Assembly (NCBI RefSeq): GCF_905171765.1
Contig: NC_053391.1
Coordinates: 688,133,257 to 688,197,256 of the forward strand
Direction of reading: 5' to 3'
DNA length: 64,000 bases
Source of the DNA: Bufo bufo
Taxonomy: Eukaryota > Chordata > Amphibia > Anura > Bufonidae
Notes under the pieces: model-generated
The model's database searches: none
What the model was told of the DNA's origin: nothing
Seen by the model: only the letters and a program-made list of their open reading frames with translations
Position numbers and translations under genes: made by a program
Shown: positions 1 to 10,554 of the stretch, piece by piece
Numbering within the stretch: the first letter of the stretch is position 1
How the letters are laid out: each line of letters starts with the position of its first letter

Positions 1-234
1 TGGTTTCGTCCGACTACCCTGCTGGTTCCTGATCCTGGCTTCGTCTGACTACCCTGCTGGTTCCTGATCCTGGGTTCGTCTGACTACCCTTCTGGTTCCT
101 GACCTCTGGCTTCGCAAAGACTCTGCTTCGGTTTCGCCATCCGTTTGGACTTTTGCTTTACAGCTTTATTTTCAATAAAGCCTTCTTATTTTCACTTATC
201 CCTTGTTGTACGTCTGGTTCATGGTTCCGTGACA
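1..234 (+). mobile_element. 5' LTR (3' part) of chromodomain Ty3/gypsy element 1
   Basis: This is the right-hand part of the 5' long terminal repeat; its left part lies outside the window. It matches the 3' LTR at 4588-5079 almost base for base; by eye I see only about two mismatches over the last 200 bp. It contains the last 35-bp tandem units built on the motif TTCCTGATCCTGG, a polyadenylation signal AATAAA at 174-179, and ends in GTGACA at 234. The near identity of the two LTRs implies a fairly recent insertion. Confidence 0.93.
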
Positions 235-236
235 TT

Positions 237-246
237 AGGACCAAGC
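237..246 (+). promoter_or_regulatory. putative self-priming primer-binding site
   Basis: The ten bases AGGACCAAGC, two bases after the 5' LTR, are an exact reverse complement of GCTTGGTCCT at 4753-4762 in the 3' LTR. That target lies about 25 bases downstream of the TATA box at 4721-4728, where the RNA should start. No TGG-type tRNA primer site follows the LTR. Tf1 of fission yeast, and by proposal sushi-like chromoviruses, prime reverse transcription by folding back the 5' end of their own RNA; this arrangement fits that mechanism. The mechanism is inferred; the complementarity is seen. Confidence 0.6.
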
Positions 247-247
247 C

Positions 248-1249
248 ATGAATTCTGACGGTACAGGGCCATCCTCGCTACCCACGCTGGTTGCCAGACT
301 TGATCAGCAGGATCACCTGTTGGGTTGGTTCGCTGTGGCGTTGCAAACCCTGCTTGAACGCACGGCTCATTTCGCTCCCGTTGTCGATGGGTCGGTTGTC
401 GCTCCTGGGCCCGCTCCTACTGCCGCTCCGGTTGTTGCGCCAGAGTCTACCCCGACACCTGTTGTTGCACCTGCGGTGTTTCGGGGTATGACCGGTTCTG
501 CCCCTCTTCCACAGCGCTTTGGGGGAGAGCCAACTCAGTTCCGAGGTTTCCTTAACCAGGTGGGCATTTATTTTGAGTTGCTGCCACATGCCTTTCCCAC
601 TGAGAGATCAAAGGTGGGCTTCTTGATCTCGCTGCTCTCGGACAAGGCCTTGGCCTGGGCCAGCCCTTTATGGGAGAACAACAATCCGGTGGTTGCCGAG
701 TTTTCCGGTTTTGTTGCTTCTCTTCGGAAGGTATTCGATGTGCCGGCTCGTGCTGCCTCTGCTGCGAAGCTCCTTATGTCCATCAGACAGGGTTCACGAT
801 CCGTAGCTGAATACGCCATTGAGTTTCGTACCCTGGCAGCAGAGGTGGGCTGGAATAATGAGGCTCTGGTCGCTGCTTTCTCTCATGGTCTCTCGGATGC
901 CTTGAAGGATGAGGTTGCAGCTAAGGACCTACCAGTGGAGCTCGAGTCTCTTATTTCTTTCCTGATTTTGATTGACACCAGACTCAGGGAGAGACCTTCC
1001 TTTAAGGAGAGCCTGCGGAGGTTTTCTAACAGATTGGCGCCTACGTTTGCTGTCCCACCCGTGCCTCCCTCTCCTCCCACGCCTCCTGGGGATGACTTGT
1101 CTGGGGGTGAACCCATGCAGCTGGGGTTTGCTCGCCTGTCCGAGGGGGAGAGGGTACTCCGGAGACGCGAGGGCCGATGCATGTACTGTGGTCTCGGTGG
1201 GCATTTTCGGTTGGCATGTCCGAACCGTCCGGGAAACGCTCGCACCTGA
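248..1249 (+). CDS. gag: Gag polyprotein of Ty3/gypsy element 1
   Basis: An open 333-aa reading frame begins 13 bases after the LTR end. A proline/alanine/valine-rich stretch at residues 45-85 precedes a retrotransposon Gag capsid-like domain (about 90-245, with the pattern FRGFLNQVGIYFE and later YAIEFRTLAAEVGWN). Near the C-terminus (about 312-325) is a CCHC zinc knuckle, CMYCGLGGHFRLAC, of the form C-x2-C-x4-H-x4-C, which binds the element's RNA. The frame is uninterrupted and of normal length for the family. Its stop overlaps the pol frame by about 70 bases in the -1 register, as expected if pol is made by -1 frameshifting. The ATG is the first after the LTR. Confidence 0.93.
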   Translation: MNSDGTGPSSLPTLVARLDQQDHLLGWFAVALQTLLERTAHFAPVVDGSVVAPGPAPTAAPVVAPESTPTPVVAPAVFRGMTGSAPLPQRFGGEPTQFRGFLNQVGIYFELLPHAFPTERSKVGFLISLLSDKALAWASPLWENNNPVVAEFSGFVASLRKVFDVPARAASAAKLLMSIRQGSRSVAEYAIEFRTLAAEVGWNNEALVAAFSHGLSDALKDEVAAKDLPVELESLISFLILIDTRLRERPSFKESLRRFSNRLAPTFAVPPVPPSPPTPPGDDLSGGEPMQLGFARLSEGERVLRRREGRCMYCGLGGHFRLACPNRPGNART

Positions 1250-4200
1250 GATCCTGTCGGGGGCAGATCTTGGGTGGAGTCTCCTCGTCCCCGGTTTCCC
1301 GTGTTGACAAACCACTGATCACTGTTGTCCTCTCCTGGGTCGGGGGCTCGGTGACGACCCAGGCGTTGGTGGACTCTGGTGCTGGTGGTTTGTTCATTGA
1401 TAATGTGTTCGCTGCCGCCAATTCCATTCCTCTGCAGGCTCGAGGTTCCCCACTGGCTCTTGAGGCGATAGACGGCAGACCCCTTCTGCCGCCACACGTG
1501 ACTCATGAGACCCTTCCAGTGGGGATAGCCATTGGTGCCGTTCACAGAGAGTCGGTCTGCCTCCAGGTTATTTCGTCTCCACACTACTCGGTGGTCTTGG
1601 GGTACCCCTGGCTCCGGAAGCATAATCCGACTTTCGATTGGAGATCGGCCGAGATCCTCTCGTGGTCACCGCAGTGTGGGGCTAGTTGCATCCATGGGTC
1701 TGTCAAGTTGCTGTGTACTTCCTCGGACTCTCTGTTGCCTCCTGAATACGAGGAGTACCGGGATGTATTCGATAAGGTGCGCGCGGTTGCCCTACCTCCG
1801 CACCGCCCATACGATTGTGCCATAGAGTTACAATCTGGTGCCGTTCCTCCTCGTGGCAAAGTCTATCCACTGTCGGTAGCGGAGAATGAGGCCATGGAGG
1901 AGTACGTGAGGGAGGCGCTTTCACGCGGACACATTCGCAAATCCTCGTCCCCGGCAGGGGCTGGATTTTTCTTTGTGAAAAAGAAGGGCGGTGAGTTGAG
2001 GCCTTGCATCGATTACAGGGGTCTCAATCGCATCACGATCAAGAACGCTTACCCGATACCCTTGATTTCCGAGCTGTTCGATCGCCTTAAAGGGGCCACG
2101 GTCTTTACCAAACTCGACCTGAGGGCGGCATATAACCTGGTAAGGATCAAGGCGGGCGATGAGTGGAAGACCGCGTTTAACACCAGGACCGGTCATTATG
2201 AATCCTTGGTTATGCCCTTTGGGTTGTGCAATGCGCCCGCAGTCTTTCAGGAATTCATCAACGATGTTTTCCGTGACCTGTTGCAGCAGTGTGTGGTGGT
2301 CTATTTGGATGACATCTTGGTATATTCTGAATCCATGGAGGCCCACATTCTGGATGTCAGACGAGTGTTGCAACGGTTACGAGAGAACAAGCTGTTCGGT
2401 AAGCTTGAGAAATGCGAATTTCACCGATCCCAGGTAACCTTCTTAGGTTACATCATTTCCGCTGAGGGGTTCTCCATGGATCCTGAGAAGGTTTCGGCTG
2501 TCTTACAGTGGCCCCAGCCCAGTGGTCTTCGTTCCCTGCAGCGCTTTTTGGGCTTCGCCAATTATTATCGGAAGTTCATCAGGGACTTTTCCATGCTAGC
2601 CAAGCCTCTCACGGATCTGACCAGGAAGGGCAGTAATTCCCAGGTCTGGCCGCTCGAGGCCATCCGAGCTTTTGAGGCTCTAAAGTCCGCCTTTGTGTCG
2701 GCTCCGATTCTGTCGCATCCCAACCCTGGGTTGCCCTTTGTCCTCGAGGTGGACGCGTCTGAGACGGGAGTAGGCGCCCTTCTGTCTCAGCGTAGAACAC
2801 CAGAGGGTCCTCTGCTTCCTTGTGGGTTTTACTCCCGGAAACTGTCTTCCGCGGAGTGCAACTATCAGATTGTTGACAGGGAGTTATTGGCCATCGTGCA
2901 GGCCCTTAAAGATTGGAGGCACTTGCTCGAGGGTTCGGTGGTTCCGGTCCTCATCCTGACGGACCACAAGAATCTGACCTACCTTTCTGAGGCCAAGAGA
3001 TTGACACCACGTCAGGCCAGATGGGCTCTGTTCTTGTCACGTTTTAATTACGTGGTCTCCTACCTACCCGGTTCCAAGAACATCAGGGCGGATGCCTTAT
3101 CACGGCAGTACTCCGAGCTGTCCAGGGAGGAGTCGATTCCGACTTCGGTCATACCTCCGAATCAGATCTTGGCCGCCATTCGCACCAGCCTGACCTCTCC
3201 CCTGGGTGAGCAGATTTTGGCGGCTCAATCTGGTGCTCCCTCTGGGAGACCCAACGGCAGATGTTTTGTGCCTGAGGAGTTGTGCACTCGGTTGTTGCGA
3301 ACCTACCATAACTCCAAGACCGCGGGGCATCCTGGAAAGAATCAGCTGTCCTGGGCTGTTTCACGTCTGTTCTGGTGGCCTTCCCTACGTTCCGACATCG
3401 CCGCATATGTAGCGGCATGCTCCGTTTGTGCCCAGAGTAAGTCCCCTCGGCACCTTCCGTTGGGCCTTCTGCAACCCATAGCCACCGGGGAGCGCCCATG
3501 GTCACACCTGGGGATGGATTTCATTGTGGACCTCCCTGCATCCCGAGGCCATACGGTCATTCTCATGATTGTGGATCGGTTTTCCAAAATGTGCCACTGT
3601 GTTCCTCTCAAGAGGTTACCCTCTGCACAAGTTGGCCACGATTTTTGCCAGGGAGGTCTTCCGGTTGCACGGTTTGCCCAAGGAGATTGTGTCGGATCGG
3701 GGGAGTCAGTTTGTGTCCAGGTTCTGGCGCGCCTTTTGCTCCCAGTTGGGGATTCATCTCTCCTTCTCCTCGGCCTACCACCCTCAGTCCAATGGGGCCG
3801 CAGAACGATCCAATCAGGCCTTGGAGCAATTCCTTCGTTGCTATGTCTCCGATCACCAAGACAATTGGGTTGACCTCCTGCCTTGGGCTGAGTTTGCCAG
3901 GAACACGGCGGTGAACTCTTCCTCTGGGACGTCTCCCTTCATGGCCAATTATGGGTTCCAACCTGCCGTGTTACCGGAGGTATTCTCTCCCCAGGATATT
4001 CCGGCTGTGGAGGATCACCTTTCCGTCCTACGTGCTTCTTGGGTACTGATCCAGAAGTCCCTTGAGGTCTCTGCGCAGCGCCAGAGACTCCAGGCTGATC
4101 GCAGACGAGCGCCTGCTCCTTCCTACCAGGTCGGAGACCGTGTATGGTTGTCCACCCGCAACCTCAACCTTCGAGTGCCCACTCACAAGCTGGCGCCTCG

Positions 4201-4576
4201 CTTTGTTGGTCCCTTCCGAGTGCTTCGCAGGGTAAACCCGGTAGCCTATGCCCTTGCGCTTCCTCCTGGCATGCGGATCTCCAACGTGTTTCATGTCTCC
4301 CTGTTGAAGCCACTGGTGTGTAATCGTTTCACTTCCTCGGTTCCTCGGCCTCGTCCGGTCCAAGTGGGTAATCGTGAGGAGTATGAGGTGAGCAATATCC
4401 TGGACTCACGCCTGGTCCGCGGTCGGGTGCAGTTTTTGGTCCATTGGCGTGGTTATGGTCCAGAGGAGCATTCCTGGGTTCCCTCCGCAGATGTCCATGC
4501 TCCTGCCTTGCTCCGAGCCTTCCACGCACGCTTCCCTCAGAAACCGTTCTTTACTCCGCGGAGGAGGGGCCCTTGA
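1177..4576 (+). pseudogene. pol: Pol polyprotein of gypsy element 1, one frameshift in integrase
   Basis: The order is protease, reverse transcriptase, RNase H, integrase, chromodomain. Protease shows the active-site motif LVDSGAGG near 1368. Reverse transcriptase shows LRPCIDYRGLN and the catalytic YLDDIL near 2302-2320. RNase H has LEVDASETGVGA and TDHKNL. Integrase has an HHCC zinc finger (two His near 3306-3330, CSVC near 3418), then the catalytic core with MDFIVD, SDRGSQF and the glutamate in AAERSNQ. A C-terminal chromodomain (about 4378-4540, EYEVSNILDSR then FLVHWRGYGPEEHSW) classes it as a chromovirus; such domains steer integration to marked chromatin. The reading frame changes once, near 3620-3632, between the first and second integrase aspartates. 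Otherwise it is open from 1177 to the stop at 4574-4576. This one lesion makes the copy defective in cis although it is nearly intact. Confidence 0.93.
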
Positions 4577-4587
4577 GGGGGAGGTAC

Positions 4588-5079
4588 TGTCATGGTCTTA
4601 CCTTCTTGCTGTTCTCCTTCGTTTGACATGTGCTGGCGGCCATCTTGGTTTCTGGGTTTCTTGTAGCCTCCCACCCTGCGGCTCCTCCTTCCCACTGGGA
4701 GGAGCTGGATGCCCAGCTCATATATATAGGAGGTCTGTGGCTTCAGTTCCTTGCTTGGTCCTCCTGTGTTCACATGCTTCTAGACTGCTGCTGCTTCTGG
4801 TTCCTGATCCTGGTTTCGTCCGACTACCCTGCTGGTTCCTGATCCTGGTTTTGTCCGATTACCCTGCTGGTTCCTGATCCTGGCTTCGTCTGACTACCCT
4901 GCTGGTTCCTGATCCTGGCTTCGTCTGACTACCCTTCTGGTTCCTGACCTCTGGCTTCGCAAAGACACTGCTTCGGTTTCGCCATCCGTTTGGACTTTTG
5001 CTTTACAGCTTTATTTTCAATAAAGCCTTCTTATTTTCACTTATCCCTTGTTGTACGTCTGGTTCATGGTTCCGTGACA
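4588..5079 (+). mobile_element. 3' LTR of gypsy element 1
   Basis: A 492-bp repeat bounded by TGTCATGG and GTGACA, following a purine-rich tract at about 4571-4584. It has a TATA box (TATATATA, 4721-4728), tandem 35-bp units from about 4796 to 4940, and AATAAA at 5019-5024. The sequence after it (TCAGGGGACG) is the same as that following the solo LTR of copy B, so the two insertions are one ancestral event. Confidence 0.93.
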
Positions 5080-6074
5080 TCAGGGGACGTGTATATGGAA
5101 TAGATTTTAGGAACCGGGAGATGGAAAAAGATGCTTGGTCGGTCCTTCTACTTCAAATTTGGGGCACTGCGCGTGCAATCTAATGTGCCACCAGATATGA
5201 GTGGTGTGTTAAGTAGTACTATTCTTATCAGTTTAATCCCTGTTACGTCCCCTATAAGGGGACGTGTATGGAATAAATTTTAGACAACCGCAAAGAGTTG
5301 TCAATAGTTGACACACTCATGACATAAATTTTATTCCTCTATGCGTCAATCTTGGTGTAGTTATGACTGTGCTCGTGCGCACATTTGGGAGATTGCAGGC
5401 GATGGGGGTTTTTCAAAGCGTGCTGAGGTAGTTCAGTGACAGTTAAGTGACCCAGAAAACAATGATTCTGCAGTGTGGGCCCATTGTTGGCCTAGTAGGC
5501 TTTAATGATCACCTTAGATGATCACAAAGAAAATTAAAGTTTTTTCTATGCAAAATTATCCAGCCGATCGCTTTTGGTCTGTTCACAATGAAGCAACGAC
5601 CTTATTATCTGGGGTGTGCCAACATTGCCATTGCCAACACACTCATAGAGGTGGTCGCTTCATTGTGATACGCAAGCCCCTTCACCACAACAAGGTAACG
5701 ATCACAAAGGGGAATTGACACATGTATGTGCCTTTATTTTTTTGGGTTTTTGAAGCCACAGTACAGCACCAGAGGCCAGAAAAATTAGGCATGTGCACAT
5801 GCCTTGAAAAATTTGGTATTGTTGCAGCCGCTGCTGTAGCAGCGGCCAGAAAAATTGATGTTTGTTTCCCAGGCAGAAAGTGCCCTAAAACATTGCGGCT
5901 TGAACCCTAGTTGGTGGCGGATAAGTCACGCAAGTCATCCAGCATTCAGAGATAAAATACAGCAGCGTGTGGACCATTTTTAGCCCAAGGCAGCTCATCT
6001 CATCAGGCCTTTTTTAGTCGAATGTATCGCCCACTGTCAGTCCCTTCGGGATCCAACCCTCATTCATCTTAAAA

Positions 6075-9000
6075 AAAGTTGAGGTAATCTAGACTTTTTT
6101 GACCTAGGCGACTTCTCTTCTCAGTGACAATACCTCCTGCTGCACTGAAGGTCCTTTCTGACAGGACACTTGAAGCGGGGCAGGCCAGAATTTCTATCGC
6201 AAATTGGGATAGCTCAGGCCACAGGTCAAGCCTGCACACCCAGTAGTCAAGGGGTTCATCACTCCTCAGAGTGTCGATATCTGCAGTTAAGGCGAGGTAG
6301 TCTGCTACCTGTCGGTCGAGTCATTCTCTAAGGGTGGACCCCGAAGGGCTGTGGCGATGCGTAGGACTTAAAAAGCTCTGCATGTCCTCCATCAACAACA
6401 CGTCTGTAAAGCGTCCTGTCCTTGCCAGCGTGGTCGTGGGAGGAGGAGGATTACTTTCACCTCTTCCCCTGTTAGATTCCCGTTGTGCTGTGACATCACC
6501 CTTATATGCTGTGTAAAGCATACTTTTTAATTTATTTTGGAACTGCTGCATCCTTTCCGACTTGCGGTAATTCGGTAACATTTCAGGCACTTTCTGCTTA
6601 TACCGGGGGTCTAGTAGTGTGGCCACCCAGTTCAGGTCGTTCTCCTTCAGCCTTTTTATACGGGGGTCCCTCAACAGGCACGACAGCATGAAAGACCCCA
6701 TTTGTACAAGGTTGGATGCCGAGCTACTCATGTCCCGTTCCTCGTCCTCAGTGATCTCACTGAAGGTATGTTCTTCCCCCCAGCCACGTACAACACCACG
6801 GGTACCAGATAGGTGACAACGAGCACCCTGGGATGCCTGTTGTGGTTGGTCTTCCTCCTTCTCCTCAAAGCCACATTCCTCCTCTGACTCCTCTTCCTCA
6901 CAATCCTCTTCCAGCGTTGCCGCAGGTCCAGCAAGCGATGCTGATAAGGCTGTTTCTGGTGGTGATGGTGACCACAACTCTTCCTCTTCCTCTTCACGCT
7001 CATCTACAGCCTGATCCAGCACTCTTCGCAGGGCACGCTCCAGGAAGAAAACAAATGGTATGATGTCGCTGATGGTGCCTTCGGTGCAACTGACTAGGTT
7101 TGTCACCTCCTCAAAAGGACGCATGAGCCTACAGGCATTGCGCATGAGCGTCCAGTAACGTGGCAAAAATTTCCCAGCTCCGCAGAGGCTGTCCTAGCAC
7201 CCCGGTCATACAAATACTCGTTGACGGCTTTTTCTTGTTGGAGCAGGCGGTCGAACATTAGGAGTGTTGAATTACAACGTTTCGGGCTGTCGCAAATCAA
7301 GCGCCTCACTGGCATGTTGTTTCGCCGCTGGATATCTGAAAAGTGCGCCATGGCCGTGTAGGAACGCCAGAAATGGCCACACACCTTCCTGGCCTGCTTC
7401 AGGACGTCCTGTAAGCCTGGATACTTATGCACAAAGCATTGTACGATCAGATTACACACATGTGCTATGCACGGCACATGTGTCAACTTGCCCAAATTCA
7501 ATGCCGCCAACAAATTGCTTCCGTTGTCAAACACCACTTTGCCGATCTCCAGTTGGTGCGGAGTCAGCCACTGATTCACCTGTGTGTTCAGGGCGGACAG
7601 GAGTGCTGGTCCGGTGTGACTCTCTGCTTTCAGGCAAGTCAATCCCAAGACGGCGTGACACTGCCGTATCCGGGATGTGGAATAGCCCCTGGGAGCTGGG
7701 GGGGTGCCGTTGATGTGGAGCAAGATGCAGCAGCAGAAGAGGACTCAGCCGAGGAGGTTATGGAAGAGGATGGAGTAGGAGTTGTAGAGGAGGTGGCAGC
7801 AGGCCTGCCTGCAAGTCGTGGTGGTGTCACCAACTCCTCTGCAGAGCCGCGCATTCCATGCTTGGCAGCCGTCAGCAGGTTTACCCAATGCGCAGTGTAG
7901 GTGATATACCTGCCCTGACCGTGCTTTGTAGACCAGGTATCAGTGGTCAGATGGACCCTTGCCCCAACACGGTGTGCCAGACATGCCATTACTTCCTTTT
8001 GCACAATCGAGTACAGGTTGGGGATTGCCTTTTGTGCAAAGAAATTTCGGCCGGGTACCTTCCACTGCGGTGTCCCAATAGCTACAAATTTTTTGAACGC
8101 CTCAGACTCCACCAGCTTGTATGGTAAAAGCTGGCGGGCTAAGAGTTCAGACAAACCAGCTGTCAGACGCCGGGCAAGGGGGTGACTTTGTAAAATTGGC
8201 TTCTTACGCTCAAACATGTCCTTGACAGACACCTGACTGTGGGCAGATGAGCAGGAACTGCTCAAAGCGAGAGACGGAGTGGCGGATGGTTGAGAAGGGG
8301 CAAGGAGGACAGCAGTGGTTGACATGGCTGAAGATGCTGGACCAGGAGGAGGATGGCGGCTTTCAGTTTGTGTGCTGCTTGTACTCATGTGTTGATCCCA
8401 TAGGCAGTTGTACCTAGGTGGGTGTTCGACTTCCCACGACTCAGTTTCTTTTGGCACAGGTTGCAAATGACGTCGTTGTTGTCAGAGGCAGACACACAAA
8501 AAAAATGCCACACTGCTGAGCTCTGCAATGACGGCATTTTGGCGGTGGCAACAGCATTCGTTGATTGGCGTGCTGTCTGGCTGACCCCGGGTGCCGATGC
8601 ATGCTGTCTGACTGTGCCACTAGTTCCTTGCGACGACCTCCCCCTGCTTCCAACTTGTCTCCTCCTCCTCTCTGTCTCCCCATCAGAACTTTCCCCCTGT
8701 TCTTCTTCTCTTCGAGCGGGCGCCCACATGACATCCACGGACACATCGTCATCATCAACCGCTTCACTTGTATCTGACAACTCAGCAAAGGAAGCAGTAG
8801 CGGGTACAACATCATCATCATCACACCGTACGTCCATGTGTGTAATGCTGCCTGACTGAGACATATCCCTGTTATTTACATCCTCTGGCAATAATTGTTG
8901 TGCATTACTCATTTCTTCCAACTGATGTGTAAATAACTCCTCTGACAGATCAAGTGAAGCGGCTGTGGTGCTAGTGTTGGTGGTGGCGTCAGGTGGGCGA

Positions 9001-9222
9001 GTGGTAACTTGAGAGTTGCCCGAAGCTGAGCTGGAGGAGGATGCTGCGTCAAGCGAAAGCTGTAGAAGATTGGGTGTCCTGTGTTAGCCAGTGAACTATG
9101 TCCTCAGAACTTTTCGAGTTCAGGGTACGTGGCCTCTGAACACTGGGCATTATTCTAGGGCCAAAGGGAATCACAGCACCACGACCACAATGGCCCCTGC
9201 GTGGTGGCCTGCCTCTGCCTGT
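6075..9222 (-). pseudogene. hAT-family (BED finger, hATC) transposase, inactivated
   Basis: Reading right to left, an N-terminal GRGRPP AT-hook-like segment (near 9215) is followed by an acidic serine-rich region. Then comes a BED zinc finger (SSAVWHFF and CNLC near 8460-8530), an RNase H-fold core with HLTTDTWS (near 7950), FDNGSNLLAALNLGKL and HVCNLIVQCFVHKYPG, an acidic insertion (EEEEEE, near 6980), DPRYKQK, and the C-terminal hATC dimerisation motif LACPASSVLSERTFSAAG (6120-6180). The lesions I can see are: a 34-bp deletion at about 8404-8406 relative to the related copy at 44590, which removes the second half of the BED finger and shifts frame; frame changes near 7650-7710 and 7110-7165; and a TGA at 6321-6323 just before the hATC domain (CGA to TGA is the simplest origin). 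The same deletion and TGA are present in copy B. Confidence 0.88.
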
Positions 9223-9254
9223 CAATTTTTTTGATTCGTTAAGTTGTACTATTG

Positions 9255-9600
9255 CTGCAAGCTACTGTGACACCAGATATGAGTTGCACTGGTGACACTA
9301 TGCGCTTGCAGCTGGGCCTTAAACACACAAACACGTGTGTGCAACTGACTGCTATTTATTCACAGTCAAAATTGTTGTTTTTATTTAAATGGAATCGAAT
9401 GTGACACCAGATATGAGTTGCGCTGAAGTGACACTTTGGACTTGCAGCTGGGCCTTAAACACACAAACACGTGTGTGCAACTGACTGCTATTTATTCACA
9501 GTCAAAATTGTTGTTTTTCTTTAAATGGAATTGAATGTGACACCAGATATGAATGGCGCTGAAGTGACACTATGCGCTTGCAGCTGGGCCTTAAACAATG
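9255..9600 (-). repeat. 5' subterminal tandem repeats of hAT copy A
   Basis: About two and a half units of roughly 140 bp. Each contains TGACACCAGATATGA, a TGCAGCTGGGCCTTAAACA stretch and an ACACGTGTGTGCAACTGA stretch. Equivalent arrays occur at 43340-43800 and 50520-50860. Subterminal repeats of this sort are common transposase-binding regions in hAT elements; binding is not shown here. Confidence 0.8.
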
Positions 9601-9676
9601 ATGACGAATAGGGGGCGGACCGAACATCGCATATGTTCGCCCGCTGCGGCGAACGCGAACAAACAATGTTCGCCGG

Positions 9677-9700
9677 GAACTATTCGCCGGCGAATAGTTC
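9677..9700. repeat. 24-bp perfect palindrome beside hAT terminus
   Basis: GAACTATTCGCC followed immediately by its exact complement GGCGAATAGTTC, starting 12 bases inside the transposon end. It is repeated at 50939-50962, and with one mismatch at 42915-42938. Confidence 0.9.
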
Positions 9701-9721
9701 GGGACATCTCTAGTCACCACA

Positions 9722-10554
9722 TGTTGCTGCTCTCCGGAAGGGCTGGTAAGGTGTGGTGCACCCCAATGGGAAATAAGTACAGAGAGTCAGGGTCTGCAGT
9801 AAACTAGTGTGCTTCTTTAATGAAGGAATTCAGGTGCAAAACAATACAGGGCTGCCTTCTCCAGTCTCCTTCCTGGCAGAAGAAGGGTTTAATGCTAAGG
9901 GAAGTCCTGAGCTCTCTCTATCAAAAGGCTGGTACCTTGGCCAAAGGCTAGTGATCCAGGGTCTGTGGCAGAGGATCCCCATCTAAGCATCTTCTTCTGG
10001 TCACTCAATAGTCTGGCAGAGTCTTCTCTTCTAAGCACTGTGTTCTAATTGCAGAACACTAGGAGCTCTAACCGCTCTCCTTATATACAGTTTCTATCTG
10101 AACTAGAACCTTCTAGTGGGACAAAAACAGGTTTTCAGACATAATACCAGAGCTAAACCAGACATCCAAAAGGTTGGTGGTGAACAAGTCTGGCTTTTTC
10201 TCTATAAAACATGCTCTTCTTCAAACCTTATGGTAACTGTGGAACATTACCAGCTTCTTATTATTAGCTTCTCATTATTAGCTAGAAAGTGCCAAAAGTC
10301 TTTGTGTTCATTAACCACTTCCACAGTGCCATGCAAACACTGTGCATATGAATGTGATATGCGCCACAACATACATATAAAATGCAGTTACATAGTATTA
10401 AACAGTATAAGTCAGTGCAAGTTAACCCTTTAAAGTGAAATAAAGTAAGGAGTTGATGACTTTGCATAGGGAAAACAGGGGCACATGTTCACAAATGTAG
10501 ACTTCAAAGTACTCCTGCTCCAGAGCACTACAGTTTTACTATAGTTTTGTGACA
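9722..10554 (-). mobile_element. LTR-like segment (minus strand)
   Basis: On the minus strand this runs from TGTCACAAAAC (10554) to GCAGCAACA (9722). It has a TATA-like TATATAAGG near 10080 and an ATTAAA near 9815, the layout of a solo LTR. I find no matching target-site duplication at its ends and no internal coding region, so the boundaries are tentative. The same segment is at 50984-51816. Confidence 0.35.

Larger units (their letters stand above)
5080..9712 (-). mobile_element. degenerate hAT transposon, copy A (3' end cut by gypsy 1)
   Basis: The transposon reads on the minus strand. Its 5' terminus is at 9712, where the plus strand ends GGGACATCTCTA, that is, TAGAGATGTCCC as an Ac-type hAT terminus. 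Inside this lie a 24-bp palindrome, copies of the GTTCGCC motif, and 5' subterminal tandem repeats. The transposase region covers about 6075-9222 and is followed by a 3' untranslated part (5240-6070) with AATAAA on the minus strand at 5733-5738. The 3' terminus is not visible because gypsy 1 is inserted in the 3' subterminal region. Confidence 0.88.

Noticed and set aside
883..1623. Long minus-strand frames opposite gag and pol (up to 246 aa)
   Set aside because: They are shadows of the coding strand of gypsy 1; no recognisable domain.
8385..8921. Alternative plus-strand frames over the hAT transposases (for example 8422-8859, 7427-7900)
   Set aside because: They are complements of low-complexity Ser/Asp/Glu-rich transposase segments and carry no domain of their own.
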